Positions 1 through 9,062 of a DNA stretch of 64,000 nucleotides are shown piece by piece. The stretch is taken from NCBI RefSeq assembly GCF_001303895.1, contig NZ_LJSD01000050.1:62001-126000 (forward strand), read 5' to 3'. Position 1 is the first letter of the stretch; each line of letters starts with the position of its first letter. Source of the stretch: Mesorhizobium sp. 1M-11. GTDB taxonomy: Bacteria > Pseudomonadota > Alphaproteobacteria > Rhizobiales > Rhizobiaceae. The position numbers and the translations under genes are program-made. A model generated the notes under the pieces. It saw only the letters and a list, made by a program, of their open reading frames with translations. It had not been told where the DNA came from and ran no database searches.

Positions 1-1
1 C

Positions 2-583
2 CTGGTGCCGATCCACTCCGGCGCCACGATGCTCGGCGGTTTCGACATCACCGCAGTGCCGACGCATGAGAAGATCCGCCACGGCCTGGCCTTCGTGCCA
101 CAGACCGAAAACATCTTCGCGACGATGTCGATCCACGACAATCTGCTTCTGGCCGCAAATGTGCTGCCCAAGGAAAAACGCAGCCGCCGCGTGGCCGACC
201 TCTATGCAATGTTCCCCGATCTCGCAGCGCGGCCTTCGTTGCGTGCCGGCCAGCTTTCGGGTGGCCAACGGCAGATGCTGGCGGTGGCGCGCGCGCTGAT
301 CGTCGAGCCGAGCGTGCTGATCCTGGACGAGCCTTCGGCGGGCCTTTCGCCCAAGATCGTGCAGGAAGTGTTTGCCCAGTTGAAGGCGATCAACGACACG
401 GGCGTCACCATCATCCTGGTCGAGCAGAATGTGAAGGCGGCACTGGCCATCGCCGATCGCGCGGCGATCCTGGTGGAAGGACAGTTGCGGCATGAGGGGC
501 CGGCAGCCACGCTCGCCGAAGACCCGATCGTCGCCGAACTCTATCTCGGCGCCCGCCCTGCGGGAAAGGCGGCAACGCCATGA
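2..583 (+). CDS. livF: Branched-chain amino acid-type ABC transporter ATP-binding protein LivF (5' end outside window)
   Basis: This is the C-terminal part of a cytoplasmic ATPase that powers a Liv-type (branched-chain amino acid or related substrate) importer. The reading frame is open to the left edge, so the start codon and Walker A motif lie outside the window. Visible are a Q-loop (FVPQTENIF), the ABC signature LSGGQRQML, Walker B (VLILDEPSAGLSP) and the ILVEQN switch region, where LivF proteins carry Gln-Asn rather than His. Its stop overlaps the start of livH by 4 bases, so the two are translationally coupled. The ligand is not deducible: many Liv-type systems in rhizobia carry amides, urea or aromatic acids. 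A livG partner would be expected just upstream. Confidence 0.93.
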   Translation: MVPIHSGATMLGGFDITAVPTHEKIRHGLAFVPQTENIFATMSIHDNLLLAANVLPKEKRSRRVADLYAMFPDLAARPSLRAGQLSGGQRQMLAVARALIVEPSVLILDEPSAGLSPKIVQEVFAQLKAINDTGVTIILVEQNVKAALAIADRAAILVEGQLRHEGPAATLAEDPIVAELYLGARPAGKAATP

Positions 584-1491
584 ACCCGCAACTGATCATG
601 GATGGCCTGATCGCCGGCGCGATGATCGGGCTTGGCGCCATCGGCATCACGCTGACCTATTCGATCCTGCGTTTCGCCAATTTCGCGCATGGCGAGATGA
701 TCAGCTGGGGCGCCTATCTGGCGCTCGCCACCAGCGGCCTGCTTGGCTCATTGTCGGGGGCGCTGCTCAAGCCGATCGGACCATTCTCCTTCGGCTGGTC
801 GCTGCCGCTTGCCGTACTCGCCGCCGTGGCGCTGACGGCCGGTCTCGCGCTTCTGGTCGACGCGCTGTTGTTCGGCCCGCTGCGCAAGCGCCGCAGCGCC
901 GTCATCATCATGGTGATGGCAAGCTTTGGCGCCTCTCTGGCGCTGCGCAGCCTGCTTGAATTCATCTTCACCTCGAAGCCCGTCTATTTCTCGAAGGCCT
1001 TGCAGATCGCGCTTCCCCTCGGCGGCGGTTTGAGGGCAACGCCCGACCAGCTGCTGTCGCTGGCCGTCGCGGCCATTCTCGTCGTCGCGATCCATATCCT
1101 GCTGACGCGTACGGCGATCGGCCGTTCCATGCGTGCGGTTAGCGAGAACCAGCAGCTTGCCGGCGTTGCCGGCATCGATGCGCGCAAGGTGATCCGCACC
1201 GTCTGGATGCTGGGCGCAGGGCTCGCCTGCATCGCCGGCGTCATGGCCGGCCTACTGGTGCAGATCCGTCCCTATATGGGCTTCGACCTGTTGCTGCCGC
1301 TGTTTGCGGCCGCGATCCTCGGTGGCATCGGCAGCGTGCCCGGAGCGATGCTGGCAGGCCTGATCGTCGGTCTTGCGGAAGCTCTCGGTGTGCAGCTGAT
1401 CGGCGCCGAATGGCGCGCGGCCGTCGCCTTCATGATCCTCGTCTTCGTCTTATTGCTGCGCCCGCAAGGCCTGTTCGGGAGGGCGGAATGA
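580..1491 (+). CDS. livH: Branched-chain amino acid-type ABC transporter permease LivH
   Basis: Inner-membrane permease subunit of the same importer, 303 residues, normal for LivH. The sequence is hydrophobic throughout, with about eight predicted membrane segments and the family-typical stretch around GAIGITLTYSILRFANFAHGE near the N-terminus. The conserved EAA-like cytoplasmic loop appears near residues 185-205 (RAVSENQQLAGVAGID). The C-terminus ends in LLRPQGLFG, a hallmark of LivH and LivM families. It starts at an ATG inside the end of livF and ends in an ATGA overlap with livM, so the three genes form one tight operon. It pairs with LivM to form the translocation channel. Confidence 0.94.
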   Translation: MNPQLIMDGLIAGAMIGLGAIGITLTYSILRFANFAHGEMISWGAYLALATSGLLGSLSGALLKPIGPFSFGWSLPLAVLAAVALTAGLALLVDALLFGPLRKRRSAVIIMVMASFGASLALRSLLEFIFTSKPVYFSKALQIALPLGGGLRATPDQLLSLAVAAILVVAIHILLTRTAIGRSMRAVSENQQLAGVAGIDARKVIRTVWMLGAGLACIAGVMAGLLVQIRPYMGFDLLLPLFAAAILGGIGSVPGAMLAGLIVGLAEALGVQLIGAEWRAAVAFMILVFVLLLRPQGLFGRAE

Positions 1492-2486
1492 GCGTCGAAC
1501 TCGTCGCCTATGTCGCCTTTTTCCTGACAATGGCCCTGACCTATGCGGTCATGTGCCTGGGCCTCAACGTGCAATGGGGGCAGACCGGCCTGTTCAACGT
1601 GGGCGTTGCCGGTTTCGTCGCCATCGGCGCCTACGTCTCGGCGCTGCTGACCACGCCCGACGCCCCTGACCGCTTTGGCGGCTTCGGCCTGCCCATCCTG
1701 GTCGGCTGGCTGGGGGCAGCGCTTGCCACGGGCCTCGCCTCATTTCTCGTCGGTTGGCTGACGATCCGGCTACGCGCCGACTATCTCGCCATCGCGACCT
1801 TCGGTGTGGCGGTGACGGTGCAGCTTGTCGCGCTCAACCTGCAAAGCATCACCGGTGGTCCCTTCGGCATCGGCTTCATTCCAAGGCCCTTCGCCAATCT
1901 GGCCGGCGATCCGCTGGCCTTCAGCCTGCTCAATCTCGGCGTGCTGATCGTCGTGGTCGCCCTGCTCTATCTCGCGCTCGAACATCTGCTGCGCAGTCCA
2001 TGGGGACGCGTGCTGCGCGCCATCCGCGAAGACGAGACGGCCGCGCTGGCGCTCGGCAAGAACGCCACCCGCTTCCGCTTGCAGGCCTTCGCGATCGGCG
2101 GTGCCATCATGGGGCTGGCCGGAGCAACCCAGGCCCATTTCGTCGGCTTTATCGCGCCCGACAATTATGTGCCGCTGCTCACCTTCCAGGTCTGGGCCAT
2201 GCTGATCGTCGGCGGGTCCGGCAACAATCGCGGAGCCATCCTTGGGGCCATCCTGGTCTGGGGCATCTGGGCAGCTTCGGCCGGCGCCATCGCATCCCTG
2301 TTCCCGCCGGACCAGCAGGCACGTGCCGCCGCGCTGCGCATCGTGCTCATCGGCATCGGGCTGTGCGCCATCCTGCTTTTGCGGCCACGCGGCATTCTGG
2401 GAGAGGAGCGGATCGTTTCACGCCATCTTGCCCGCCTCAAGCCAGCGCGCCGGACAGCGTCCAACCCGACTTCTCCCGAACCCTGA
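1488..2486 (+). CDS. livM: Branched-chain amino acid-type ABC transporter permease LivM
   Basis: Second inner-membrane permease of the Liv-type importer, 332 residues. The start at 1488 (MSVELVAYVAFF) is chosen because it overlaps the livH stop as ATGA; a longer in-frame reading from 1410 would run deep into livH. Family marks include NVQWGQTGLFNVGVAGFVAIGAY near the N-terminus, the RAIREDETAALALGKN loop in the middle and LLRPRGILGEERI near the C-terminus. The last 20 or so residues are polar and probably cytoplasmic. No periplasmic binding protein gene is present downstream; it may lie upstream of the window. Confidence 0.94.
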   Translation: MSVELVAYVAFFLTMALTYAVMCLGLNVQWGQTGLFNVGVAGFVAIGAYVSALLTTPDAPDRFGGFGLPILVGWLGAALATGLASFLVGWLTIRLRADYLAIATFGVAVTVQLVALNLQSITGGPFGIGFIPRPFANLAGDPLAFSLLNLGVLIVVVALLYLALEHLLRSPWGRVLRAIREDETAALALGKNATRFRLQAFAIGGAIMGLAGATQAHFVGFIAPDNYVPLLTFQVWAMLIVGGSGNNRGAILGAILVWGIWAASAGAIASLFPPDQQARAAALRIVLIGIGLCAILLLRPRGILGEERIVSRHLARLKPARRTASNPTSPEP

Positions 2487-2495
2487 GCGAGGCCC

Positions 2496-3956
2496 ATGAT
2501 GCCAACCACTCCCGAGCGCACGACGCTAGCCGGGCTCGACATCAGCCGGCTGCTGTGCGGGCTATGGCAGGTCGCGGACCTGGAGAAAAGTGGCGAAACA
2601 CTCGACGCCGAACGCGGCGCCGATGCCCTGCAGGCCTATGCCAAGGCCGGCTTCGACACATTCGACATGGCCGACCATTACGGCAGCGCGGAGATCATCA
2701 CGGGTCACCTGCTGACTCGCTACCCTGCCGGCAATCGCCCTCTGGCCTTCACCAAATGGTGCCCGGAACCCGGCCCGATGACGGCAGAGGTCGTGCGAAA
2801 GGGTGTCCAGGAAAGGCTTGACCGGCTCGGCGTCGAGAAGGTCGACCTGCTGCAGCTCCACTGGTGGAGCTTCGAGCACCCGGCATGGCTGGATGCTCTG
2901 CACGAAATGGCGCGGCTCAGGCAGGAAGGCCTGATCGGCGCGATCGGCGTCACCAATTTCGATGCCGCGCATTTGGCCCTGGCACTCGCCGACGGCATCC
3001 CGCTTGCCTCCAATCAGGTCTCCTTTTCCCTGATCGACCGCCGCGCCGCCGGTGCACTTTCCGAAGTCTGCGCGCGCAGCAACGTCAGGCTGTTCGCCTA
3101 TGGAACCCTGTGCGGTGGTTTCCTCGCCGACAAGTGGCTTGGCGCGCCGGAACCGACCTCGATCCCCGACTGGAGCCGCTCGAAATACAAGCGCTTCATC
3201 GACACGGCCGGCGGCTGGGGTGCGTTCCAAGGCGTGCTCGCCGCAGCTGGCGAAATCGCGCGCAAGCACACCGTCTCGATCTCCAATGTCGCGACCCGCT
3301 GGGTGCTGGAGCATCCGTCGGTCGCAGTCGCCATCATCGGCGCGCGGCTCGGCGAAAGCGAACACCGTGACGACAATCTGAAAGCCTTTTCCTTCGCGCT
3401 CGATGGAGAGGACAAGGCCCGGCTCGAGGCGGCCTTTGCGGGCACGCAGCCGATCCCGGGCGATTGCGGCGACGAATACCGCCGTCCACCCTATCTCACT
3501 GCCTCGGGCGACCTCAGCCATCATCTCGACGCTCTGCCCTCGATCTTTGTGGCCGAGCCTGTCCCGGGGCGGCCGGAGCGCTCGCGCGTGTCGTCCGGCA
3601 GCATCTGGGAACCCATCGCCGGCTTCAGCCGCGCCGTGCGGGTGAAGGATACGATCCGGGTTTCGGGCACGACCGCCACCCATGGCGCCGACCGCTGCGT
3701 CGCTCCCGGCGACGTCGGCGCACAGACCACCTATGTCCTCGACAAGATCCTGGCTTCGATCGCGGCACTTGGCGGGCGCGCCGAGGATGTCGTGCGCACG
3801 CGCATCTATCTGCGCGATGCCTCGCAATGGGAGCCGGCATCGCGGGCACATGGCCGTTTCTTCGGCGAGATCAAGCCGGCCAACACCATGATCGCGGCGG
3901 GCGACCTGATCGGCGACTACGAGGTCGAGATCGAGGCGGAAGCGGTGGTAGACTGA
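2496..3956 (+). CDS. Aldo/keto reductase fused to a RidA-like domain
   Basis: A 486-residue fusion. Residues 10-340 form an aldo/keto reductase TIM barrel with the expected tetrad visible as D57, Y62, K87 and H122 (FDTFDMADHYG, FTKW, LLQLHWW). Residues from about 355 to the end match the RidA/YjgF/YER057c fold (RVSGTTATHG, VVRTRIYL, YEVEIEAEAVVD). Authentic RidA imine deaminases carry an Arg in the PAR(S/T) segment; here the equivalent reads PANTM, so the enamine/imine deaminase residue is missing. The gene follows livM after 9 bases and is probably in the transporter operon, which suggests it processes the imported compound. Two adjacent ATGs (2496, 2499) are possible starts. The substrate is unknown. 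Confidence 0.85.
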   Translation: MMPTTPERTTLAGLDISRLLCGLWQVADLEKSGETLDAERGADALQAYAKAGFDTFDMADHYGSAEIITGHLLTRYPAGNRPLAFTKWCPEPGPMTAEVVRKGVQERLDRLGVEKVDLLQLHWWSFEHPAWLDALHEMARLRQEGLIGAIGVTNFDAAHLALALADGIPLASNQVSFSLIDRRAAGALSEVCARSNVRLFAYGTLCGGFLADKWLGAPEPTSIPDWSRSKYKRFIDTAGGWGAFQGVLAAAGEIARKHTVSISNVATRWVLEHPSVAVAIIGARLGESEHRDDNLKAFSFALDGEDKARLEAAFAGTQPIPGDCGDEYRRPPYLTASGDLSHHLDALPSIFVAEPVPGRPERSRVSSGSIWEPIAGFSRAVRVKDTIRVSGTTATHGADRCVAPGDVGAQTTYVLDKILASIAALGGRAEDVVRTRIYLRDASQWEPASRAHGRFFGEIKPANTMIAAGDLIGDYEVEIEAEAVVD

Positions 3957-4055
3957 GCACCGTTCCCGACTTTTCCGCCGACGTCAGCCGATCCCGCCAG
4001 TGGCGAGAGGCTGCGCGTACCCCGATTAAAGCCGTGCAGCCGTTGAGACAGGCAC

Positions 4056-4460
4056 TCAGTCGCGCTTGTTGACGCGGAAGAACTCGACGCTGTAGCCTCC
4101 GGGATCGCGCATCAGGAAGGTGGAGACCATCTGCTCTTCCGCCTTGGCCGGATCGAAATGCACGACGATCTCGGCGCCATTGCCTTTCATGCGCTCGTAC
4201 CAGGCCTCGATCTCCGGCGTTTCCATGCTCACCATGACCGCCTTGGCGTCGGAAGCCTGGTGATGTCCCTTCGCTTCATCGACGAGGCCGACATAAGAAT
4301 GGTCGGTGATGCGGAAGAACTTGACCCAGCCTTTGTCGAAGGTCTTCTCGAAACCCAACTGCTCCCCATAAAAATGCTCGGGGGCCGCAAGGTCCTTGTA
4401 ATAGAGGAAGGTGACCTGCGCATTGACCGGCAGTGTTCCCTTTTTTGTCGGTGTAGCCAT
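4056..4460 (-). CDS. VOC-family (glyoxalase/bleomycin-resistance fold) protein
   Basis: A 134-residue small protein of the vicinal oxygen chelate superfamily. The N-terminus (VTFLYYKDLAAPEHFYGEQLGFEKTFDKGWVKFF) shows the classic first beta-alpha-beta-beta-beta module, and the C-terminus (FLMRDPGGYSVEFFRV) shows the second, with a terminal Glu in the usual metal-ligand position. Such proteins may be glyoxalase-like lyases, dioxygenases or binding proteins, and the sequence does not decide between them. It stands alone on the minus strand, convergent with the Liv operon and 258 bases downstream of the threonine aldolase gene, so operon membership with that gene is doubtful. Confidence 0.85.
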   Translation of the reverse strand: MATPTKKGTLPVNAQVTFLYYKDLAAPEHFYGEQLGFEKTFDKGWVKFFRITDHSYVGLVDEAKGHHQASDAKAVMVSMETPEIEAWYERMKGNGAEIVVHFDPAKAEEQMVSTFLMRDPGGYSVEFFRVNKRD

Positions 4461-4718
4461 CGTTTCTCCCCTCCGCGAATAAAGCTCTGCCTGAACGCCT
4501 TCGATGCCCTGGGTTACGCGTCGCAGGCTCCCTCATCAACCCACTTGCCAACCTCTCCAGCTTCTGGCGCTTGCGCGTGGCCTTTGATCTATTGCGTGGA
4601 AGAAACCGACAATACGGCCATCGGATCAGCCTGCCGCGAGCCTGCCCCCTTGCCGATTCAACTGCGTACGCTGGTATGCTGTTGATGGGATTCAGACGGG
4701 CGCGTCTGTCGCGGTGGC

Positions 4719-5738
4719 TCACATCGCCCCGATCGCCAGAGCAAGCGCCTCGATCTCACTCCCGCCTGTATCGTGCGAGGTCACAAATCGAGCTGCATTT
4801 CGGCCGTCCGGCTGCTTGATAAAATAATGCAAAAACCCTCTGTTTCTCAAGGCGTCGCTTTGGTCGCGGGTCATCTCGACGAAAACCATATTCGCTTCCA
4901 CAGGATAGAGTGGCTCCATGCCACTGTCGCGCAATGCCTTGCCGAGAAGAGCGGCCATCGCATTGGCATGACCGGCCGATTGCAGCCAGAAATCGTTGGC
5001 GAGCCAGGCATCGATCTGCGCAGAAAGGAACCACATGCGGGCCCCAAGATGACCAGCGCGCTTCATCGTCCTGCGGAACTCCAAGGCATCCGCTTTCGAA
5101 AAAAAGATTACCGCCTCAGCCCCGATTGCGCCGCCTTTTGTGGCGCCAAGACACAAGACGTCGACCCCGGAACGCCAGCTCAGATCGGCAGGGGAAGCGC
5201 CTGTGAATGCAAGGGCATTTGCGAAACGAGTTCCATCCATGTGCACTCGCAGGCCAGCATCCTTGGCCTTTCCAGTCAGCAGCGCGATTTCCTCGCTACG
5301 ATAGGCGATCCCTGTCTCGGTGCTCTGGCTCAGGGAAAGCACCGTCGGTTTGCCGCGGTGCACGTCGCCATCGTCCAGCAGCTCTGGAAGATCTTCCAGA
5401 GCCAGCTTGCCTTGTTGACCCGCGACAGGTCGAAGCCGTGCGGAGGAATGAAATTCGACAGCCCCGCACTCATCGACAAAAATATGGGAGTTGCGATGGC
5501 AGATGACCTCGCCGAAACGGCCGGAGATCTGGGATATCGCCAAGGCGTTGGCGGCCGTTCCAGTGAATATCGGGAAAAACTCCAGGTCGCATTCGAAAAT
5601 CACCCTGAGCTTGTCCTGAACCTTCGCAGTAATCTCGTCTTCAGCATAAGCGGTCCGGCCGCCTGCCAGCACTTTCTGAAGATCCTCGAGAATAGCTGGA
5701 GCGACCGGACAGGTGTTGTCCGAACGAAAATCATTCAT
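4719..5738 (-). CDS. Low-specificity L-threonine aldolase / beta-eliminating lyase family
   Basis: A 339-residue PLP-dependent enzyme of fold type I. Family members cleave L-threonine or L-allo-threonine to glycine and acetaldehyde, or act on related beta-hydroxy amino acids. The N-terminal FRSDNTCPVAPAI and TGTAANALAI segments are typical, the substrate-pocket His lies in ICHRNSHIFVDECGA, and the PLP lysine is in CLGATKGGAIGAE. The C-terminus (MVFVEM, ARFVTSHDTGGSEIEAL) fits the small domain. The start ATG overlaps the stop of the upstream deacylase gene by 4 bases, so the two are coupled. The context suggests use of a hydroxy-amino acid released by the deacylase. Confidence 0.88.
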   Translation of the reverse strand: MNDFRSDNTCPVAPAILEDLQKVLAGGRTAYAEDEITAKVQDKLRVIFECDLEFFPIFTGTAANALAISQISGRFGEVICHRNSHIFVDECGAVEFHSSARLRPVAGQQGKLALEDLPELLDDGDVHRGKPTVLSLSQSTETGIAYRSEEIALLTGKAKDAGLRVHMDGTRFANALAFTGASPADLSWRSGVDVLCLGATKGGAIGAEAVIFFSKADALEFRRTMKRAGHLGARMWFLSAQIDAWLANDFWLQSAGHANAMAALLGKALRDSGMEPLYPVEANMVFVEMTRDQSDALRNRGFLHYFIKQPDGRNAARFVTSHDTGGSEIEALALAIGAM

Positions 5739-6769
5739 GCCATGGTCTCGATCGACCTCAGGATTTCGCCGCGCTCGATCTCACCCAGCAATTGAAACAA
5801 GCAATCGCCACTCCTGCTCCGACCCATGGCACGGATGACAGAAACGATCCCTCGGCTGGCGAAATGCAACTCCAAGGGCGGCTCCAGCGGGCGTTCCGGC
5901 GCGTGCAGATAGCCGGCAAGTTGCCCGACCTCGACGGTTTCGCCCAATCTCGCCAAGGGCTCGAAGACACCCTCTCTTGGCGCGTAGACGAAATCGTCCT
6001 GAACGTTAGAGACGAAGCGTGTGGAGATTTCAGTGCGCCACCGGTCTTCCATGTTCAGGATACCCAAATGGTCGAGCAGTCGGTAGACACAGCGTTCGGC
6101 AACTTCGAGCGCGTCGGCGCCGAGATGGCCACCACCGCCGAACTCGCCTGAAAGATGCATGGCTCCCTTTCGAACAACGGCACGCCCGGCAACCGAGCCG
6201 GCCGGACATCCGAACTGTGCCCAGGAAAGCGGGGCGTTCATTGCTTCCAGGGCAGCGAACGTTTTTTGAGCCATCGCCTTGTCGGTTCCAAGATCGGCAT
6301 AGGAGCATGGCAGATGGTTCAGCGAGCTGCCCCCCGAATGCAAATCCAGAACCGCGTCGCAGCGCCCGATCAATTCCTGCGTGATGAACGCGGCAATCCT
6401 GCCGGTCGGGGTATCGATATGGCTATCCCCAAATGACCGGTTCAGGTTTCCTCCGTCGAGCGGTGAGATGCGCGACCCTTCAATGACCGCCGGCTGATTT
6501 GCCGCCGGCAGTACCAGAATCCGTCCATTGATCCGCTCCACGTCGATGGTTCGGATCAGACGTGCCAAGGCGAGTTGGCCTTCATATTCGTCGCCATGCG
6601 AACCGGCCATCAGCAGAAGCGTCGGCCCGAGGCCATTCGCGAACACAGCCAACGGAACGGGGATCGTTCCATAGGCCGAGCGATGCACGGAATGCTCGAC
6701 ACGTATCAGCCCGACCTGTCGACCTGGTGCGTCCAGATCCACATCAGTCCATGCCATAGCCAATGACAT
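5735..6769 (-). CDS. Succinylglutamate desuccinylase/aspartoacylase-family zinc deacylase (DoeB-like)
   Basis: A 344-residue M14-type zinc hydrolase. The metal motif GSHGDEYEGQLAL supplies the first His and Glu, and LDLHSGG supplies the third zinc ligand. NLNRSFGD is the conserved substrate-binding Arg region. The C-terminal part (APREGVFEPLARLGETVEVGQLAGYLH) is the beta-barrel seen in the DoeB-like branch, which removes the acetyl group from N-acetyl-diaminobutyrate in ectoine breakdown. No other ectoine genes are nearby, so the exact N-acyl amino acid is uncertain. It is preceded by the binding-protein gene (56-base gap) and overlaps the threonine aldolase gene, so import, deacylation and cleavage form a plausible pathway. 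Confidence 0.85.
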   Translation of the reverse strand: MSLAMAWTDVDLDAPGRQVGLIRVEHSVHRSAYGTIPVPLAVFANGLGPTLLLMAGSHGDEYEGQLALARLIRTIDVERINGRILVLPAANQPAVIEGSRISPLDGGNLNRSFGDSHIDTPTGRIAAFITQELIGRCDAVLDLHSGGSSLNHLPCSYADLGTDKAMAQKTFAALEAMNAPLSWAQFGCPAGSVAGRAVVRKGAMHLSGEFGGGGHLGADALEVAERCVYRLLDHLGILNMEDRWRTEISTRFVSNVQDDFVYAPREGVFEPLARLGETVEVGQLAGYLHAPERPLEPPLELHFASRGIVSVIRAMGRSRSGDCLFQLLGEIERGEILRSIETMA

Positions 6770-6824
6770 GAGAACCCTCCCGCAAGCGATTGATGGCCAC
6801 TTCGACAGTGATCAGACGCTTTAG

Positions 6825-8360
6825 TTATTCGTCGAGCCAGACGCGTTCGATGATGCGATCTCCGGACAGATCCGACACGCCGCTCGGTTCAAATCCCTGA
6901 ACTTTGACGGATCTGGCGTCCAGGAAATCAGCGAAGATCGGGATGATGCTTGGCCCCTCGTCATTCAGGATCGCCTGCAGTTCACCGTAGATTTCCTTAC
7001 GCTTGTCGAAATCGAGGGTGGCTTTGCCTTCTGCCAGGAGTTTGTCAAACCGAGCATTGGACCAGTAGCTTTCGTTCCAGGCGGAGTCGGTGCCGTAGAT
7101 CAGCGAAAAGGTCTGGTCGACCGGGCGGTTAAGCCAGCTCGAAACCGTGAATGGCCTCTTCATCCACGTGTCAGACCAGTAACCGTCTGCTGGACGCCTG
7201 ATCACCTTGAGATCGATGCCCGCCGTACCCGCCTTGCTCTGATATACCTCCGACAGGCTGACAGCCTCAGGCAAGGCGGCATCCGATGTATAAAGATCGA
7301 GAGTCAGCCTTTCGAGACCGGCCTTCTTGAGGTGGAAACTTGCCTTATCGGGGTCAAACACGCGCTGTTCCAGCGCGCCGTTATAATAGGGATTGTTTGG
7401 TGCGATCGGATGATCATTTCCGAGCGTTCCGAGCCCGCGCATGATCAAATCCAGCATGGCCTGCCGATCGCAGCCGAACTTCAACGCCTGCCGGACATCA
7501 TTGTTCTTTGTCGGCTCAGCATTGAAGGCGCCGATGAACGTCCAATGCACGGCCCCCGGGGAACGCACGACTTTCAGTGCCTGGTTTCGTTCGACAAGAG
7601 GAAAGACCTTGCGGTCAAGCTGGTTTATGACATCCGCCGCCCCGCTCTGAAGAGCAGCCAGCCGTGCGGTGGAATCGTTCATGACCGTCAGGGTGACCCG
7701 TTCGACGTGAGCGCGATCGGTTTTCCAATAGTTGCCGTTGCGATTCAACGTGGCGCGAATCCCCGGCTGGAAGCTCTCCAGAATGTAGCCCCCCGTCCCG
7801 ACGAGTTTTTGCCAGTCTTCGAAACCCGCAGGCACGATCATTGCGTGGTAATCGGCAAATGTATGCATAAACTCCGCGTTCGGGCTTGCGAGTGTCACGG
7901 CGACTTCATGAGGGCCGTTTGCCTTGATTTCGGAGATCGCATCAAACAGGGACTTTGCGCCGGAGGTCGTTTTGCCCCGGTGAAGATTGATCGAGTAGAC
8001 GACATCTTCGGCATCGAGCGCCTTGCCGTTGTGGAACGTGACGCCCTGGCGAATCTTGAGAATCCAATTGATTGCGTCGTTGCTTTGCCAGCTTTCGGCC
8101 AGCTCCGGTGTCAACGTTCCGTCTGGAAGGATTTCCACCAGCTGATTGCAGACAGCGACACCAATCACTCTTTGGACTTGTTGGGTAAATGCTCTCGGGT
8201 CGAGAGAGTTGTCGGAACTGCCGCCAGCCATGGCGAGGCGAAAATCACCACCTTTGCGCGGTGTGGCGGCACAGGCCGTCCCGAAGGGAAGCAGTAGTCC
8301 CGCAGCAGCGGTTGAGGCCAAAAAGCCACGTCTGGTTAGCGAGGATGTGAGGATAGCCAT
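6825..8360 (-). CDS. Peptide/nickel-type ABC transporter substrate-binding protein (Tat-exported)
   Basis: A 511-residue periplasmic binding protein of the DppA/OppA (SBP_bac_5) type. The start at 8360 (MAILTSSLTRRGFLAS) is preferred over an in-frame ATG at 8381 because an AAGGAGG ribosome site lies 4 bases before it. The N-terminus is a twin-arginine signal (TRRGFLASTAAAGLLLPFG) with likely cleavage after ACA. The body carries family segments such as LTPELAESWQSNDAINWILKIR and VRQALKFGCDRQAML. It lies 23 bases after the GntR gene and before the deacylase gene. No permease or ATPase genes are linked, so it must share a transporter encoded elsewhere or those genes have been lost. Confidence 0.9.
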   Translation of the reverse strand: MAILTSSLTRRGFLASTAAAGLLLPFGTACAATPRKGGDFRLAMAGGSSDNSLDPRAFTQQVQRVIGVAVCNQLVEILPDGTLTPELAESWQSNDAINWILKIRQGVTFHNGKALDAEDVVYSINLHRGKTTSGAKSLFDAISEIKANGPHEVAVTLASPNAEFMHTFADYHAMIVPAGFEDWQKLVGTGGYILESFQPGIRATLNRNGNYWKTDRAHVERVTLTVMNDSTARLAALQSGAADVINQLDRKVFPLVERNQALKVVRSPGAVHWTFIGAFNAEPTKNNDVRQALKFGCDRQAMLDLIMRGLGTLGNDHPIAPNNPYYNGALEQRVFDPDKASFHLKKAGLERLTLDLYTSDAALPEAVSLSEVYQSKAGTAGIDLKVIRRPADGYWSDTWMKRPFTVSSWLNRPVDQTFSLIYGTDSAWNESYWSNARFDKLLAEGKATLDFDKRKEIYGELQAILNDEGPSIIPIFADFLDARSVKVQGFEPSGVSDLSGDRIIERVWLDE

Positions 8361-8383
8361 GTTTCCTCCTTCAAATGGCAAAA

Positions 8384-9043
8384 TTACTGCGGGGGTTTGT
8401 TCTGCAGATCCTGCATATCGTCATGCAGGCTGCGCTGCGTATGGGCTCTGACAGCCGCCGCCGCAGCTTCCGGGTCCTCGCTGAGGACCGCGTCGAGGAT
8501 GGGCTTATGCCAGTCGAGCAGGTTAATTCGTCTTGGCCAGCTGTTCTCCGACCAGCGATATAGCCACTCTGTCTGACCGGCGATGCTTTCATATTGCCGT
8601 ATCAAGAGCTTGTTTTCGCTCGCCTGGATCATGCTTGCATGGAAACCCAGATCCGCTTGCAGACGAGACTCGGCGTCTCCGTTCCGTTCAGCCTCGATCA
8701 GCTGATCGTAGGCGGCCTCCAGGGTCTTACGTATGCTTTCATTCAACGACACGGCCACAAGGCGTGCCGAGAGTTCTTCAAAAGCACCTCGGACTTGATA
8801 GTGCTCGCGCAGCAACTCGTTGTTGACCGACTGCACGGTCCAGCCGGCATAGGGACGCCGCACCACCAGGTTTTCAGCGACCAATGCAGCCAATGCCGCG
8901 CGGACCGTGCCGCGAGCAACCTGCATTTCATCCGACAACTCCTGCTCGGTCAGACGCTGGCCCGGCGAAAGATCCGCTCCAACAATCATCTGGCGCAGTT
9001 GCTGCGTCGCACGATCCACAAGGCTGAGCTTTTCGAGTGCCAC
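8384..9043 (-). CDS. GntR-family regulator (FadR/FCD subgroup)
   Basis: A 219-residue transcription factor. Residues 5-70 are the winged helix (GQRLTEQELSDEMQVARGTVRAALAAL) and residues 75-205 are an all-helical FCD ligand domain with a possible metal-binding set of Asp and His (ADLGFHASMI, WHKPILDAV, AAVRAHTQRSL). FCD regulators commonly sense carboxylates or amino acids. The start is a GTG at 9043 with an AGGAGA ribosome site 8 bases upstream. It is the first gene of the operon with the binding protein, deacylase and aldolase, and a perfect palindrome sits within its own promoter, so autoregulation and control of the operon are likely. Confidence 0.9.
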   Translation of the reverse strand: MALEKLSLVDRATQQLRQMIVGADLSPGQRLTEQELSDEMQVARGTVRAALAALVAENLVVRRPYAGWTVQSVNNELLREHYQVRGAFEELSARLVAVSLNESIRKTLEAAYDQLIEAERNGDAESRLQADLGFHASMIQASENKLLIRQYESIAGQTEWLYRWSENSWPRRINLLDWHKPILDAVLSEDPEAAAAAVRAHTQRSLHDDMQDLQNKPPQ

Positions 9044-9062
9044 TGGTCAATCTCCTGCCTTA

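Noticed and set aside
5735..6769. Assignment as an ectoine catabolic DoeB
   Set aside because: The fold and motifs fit, but no ectoine transporter, hydrolase or aminotransferase genes are nearby. Only the broad deacylase family was called.
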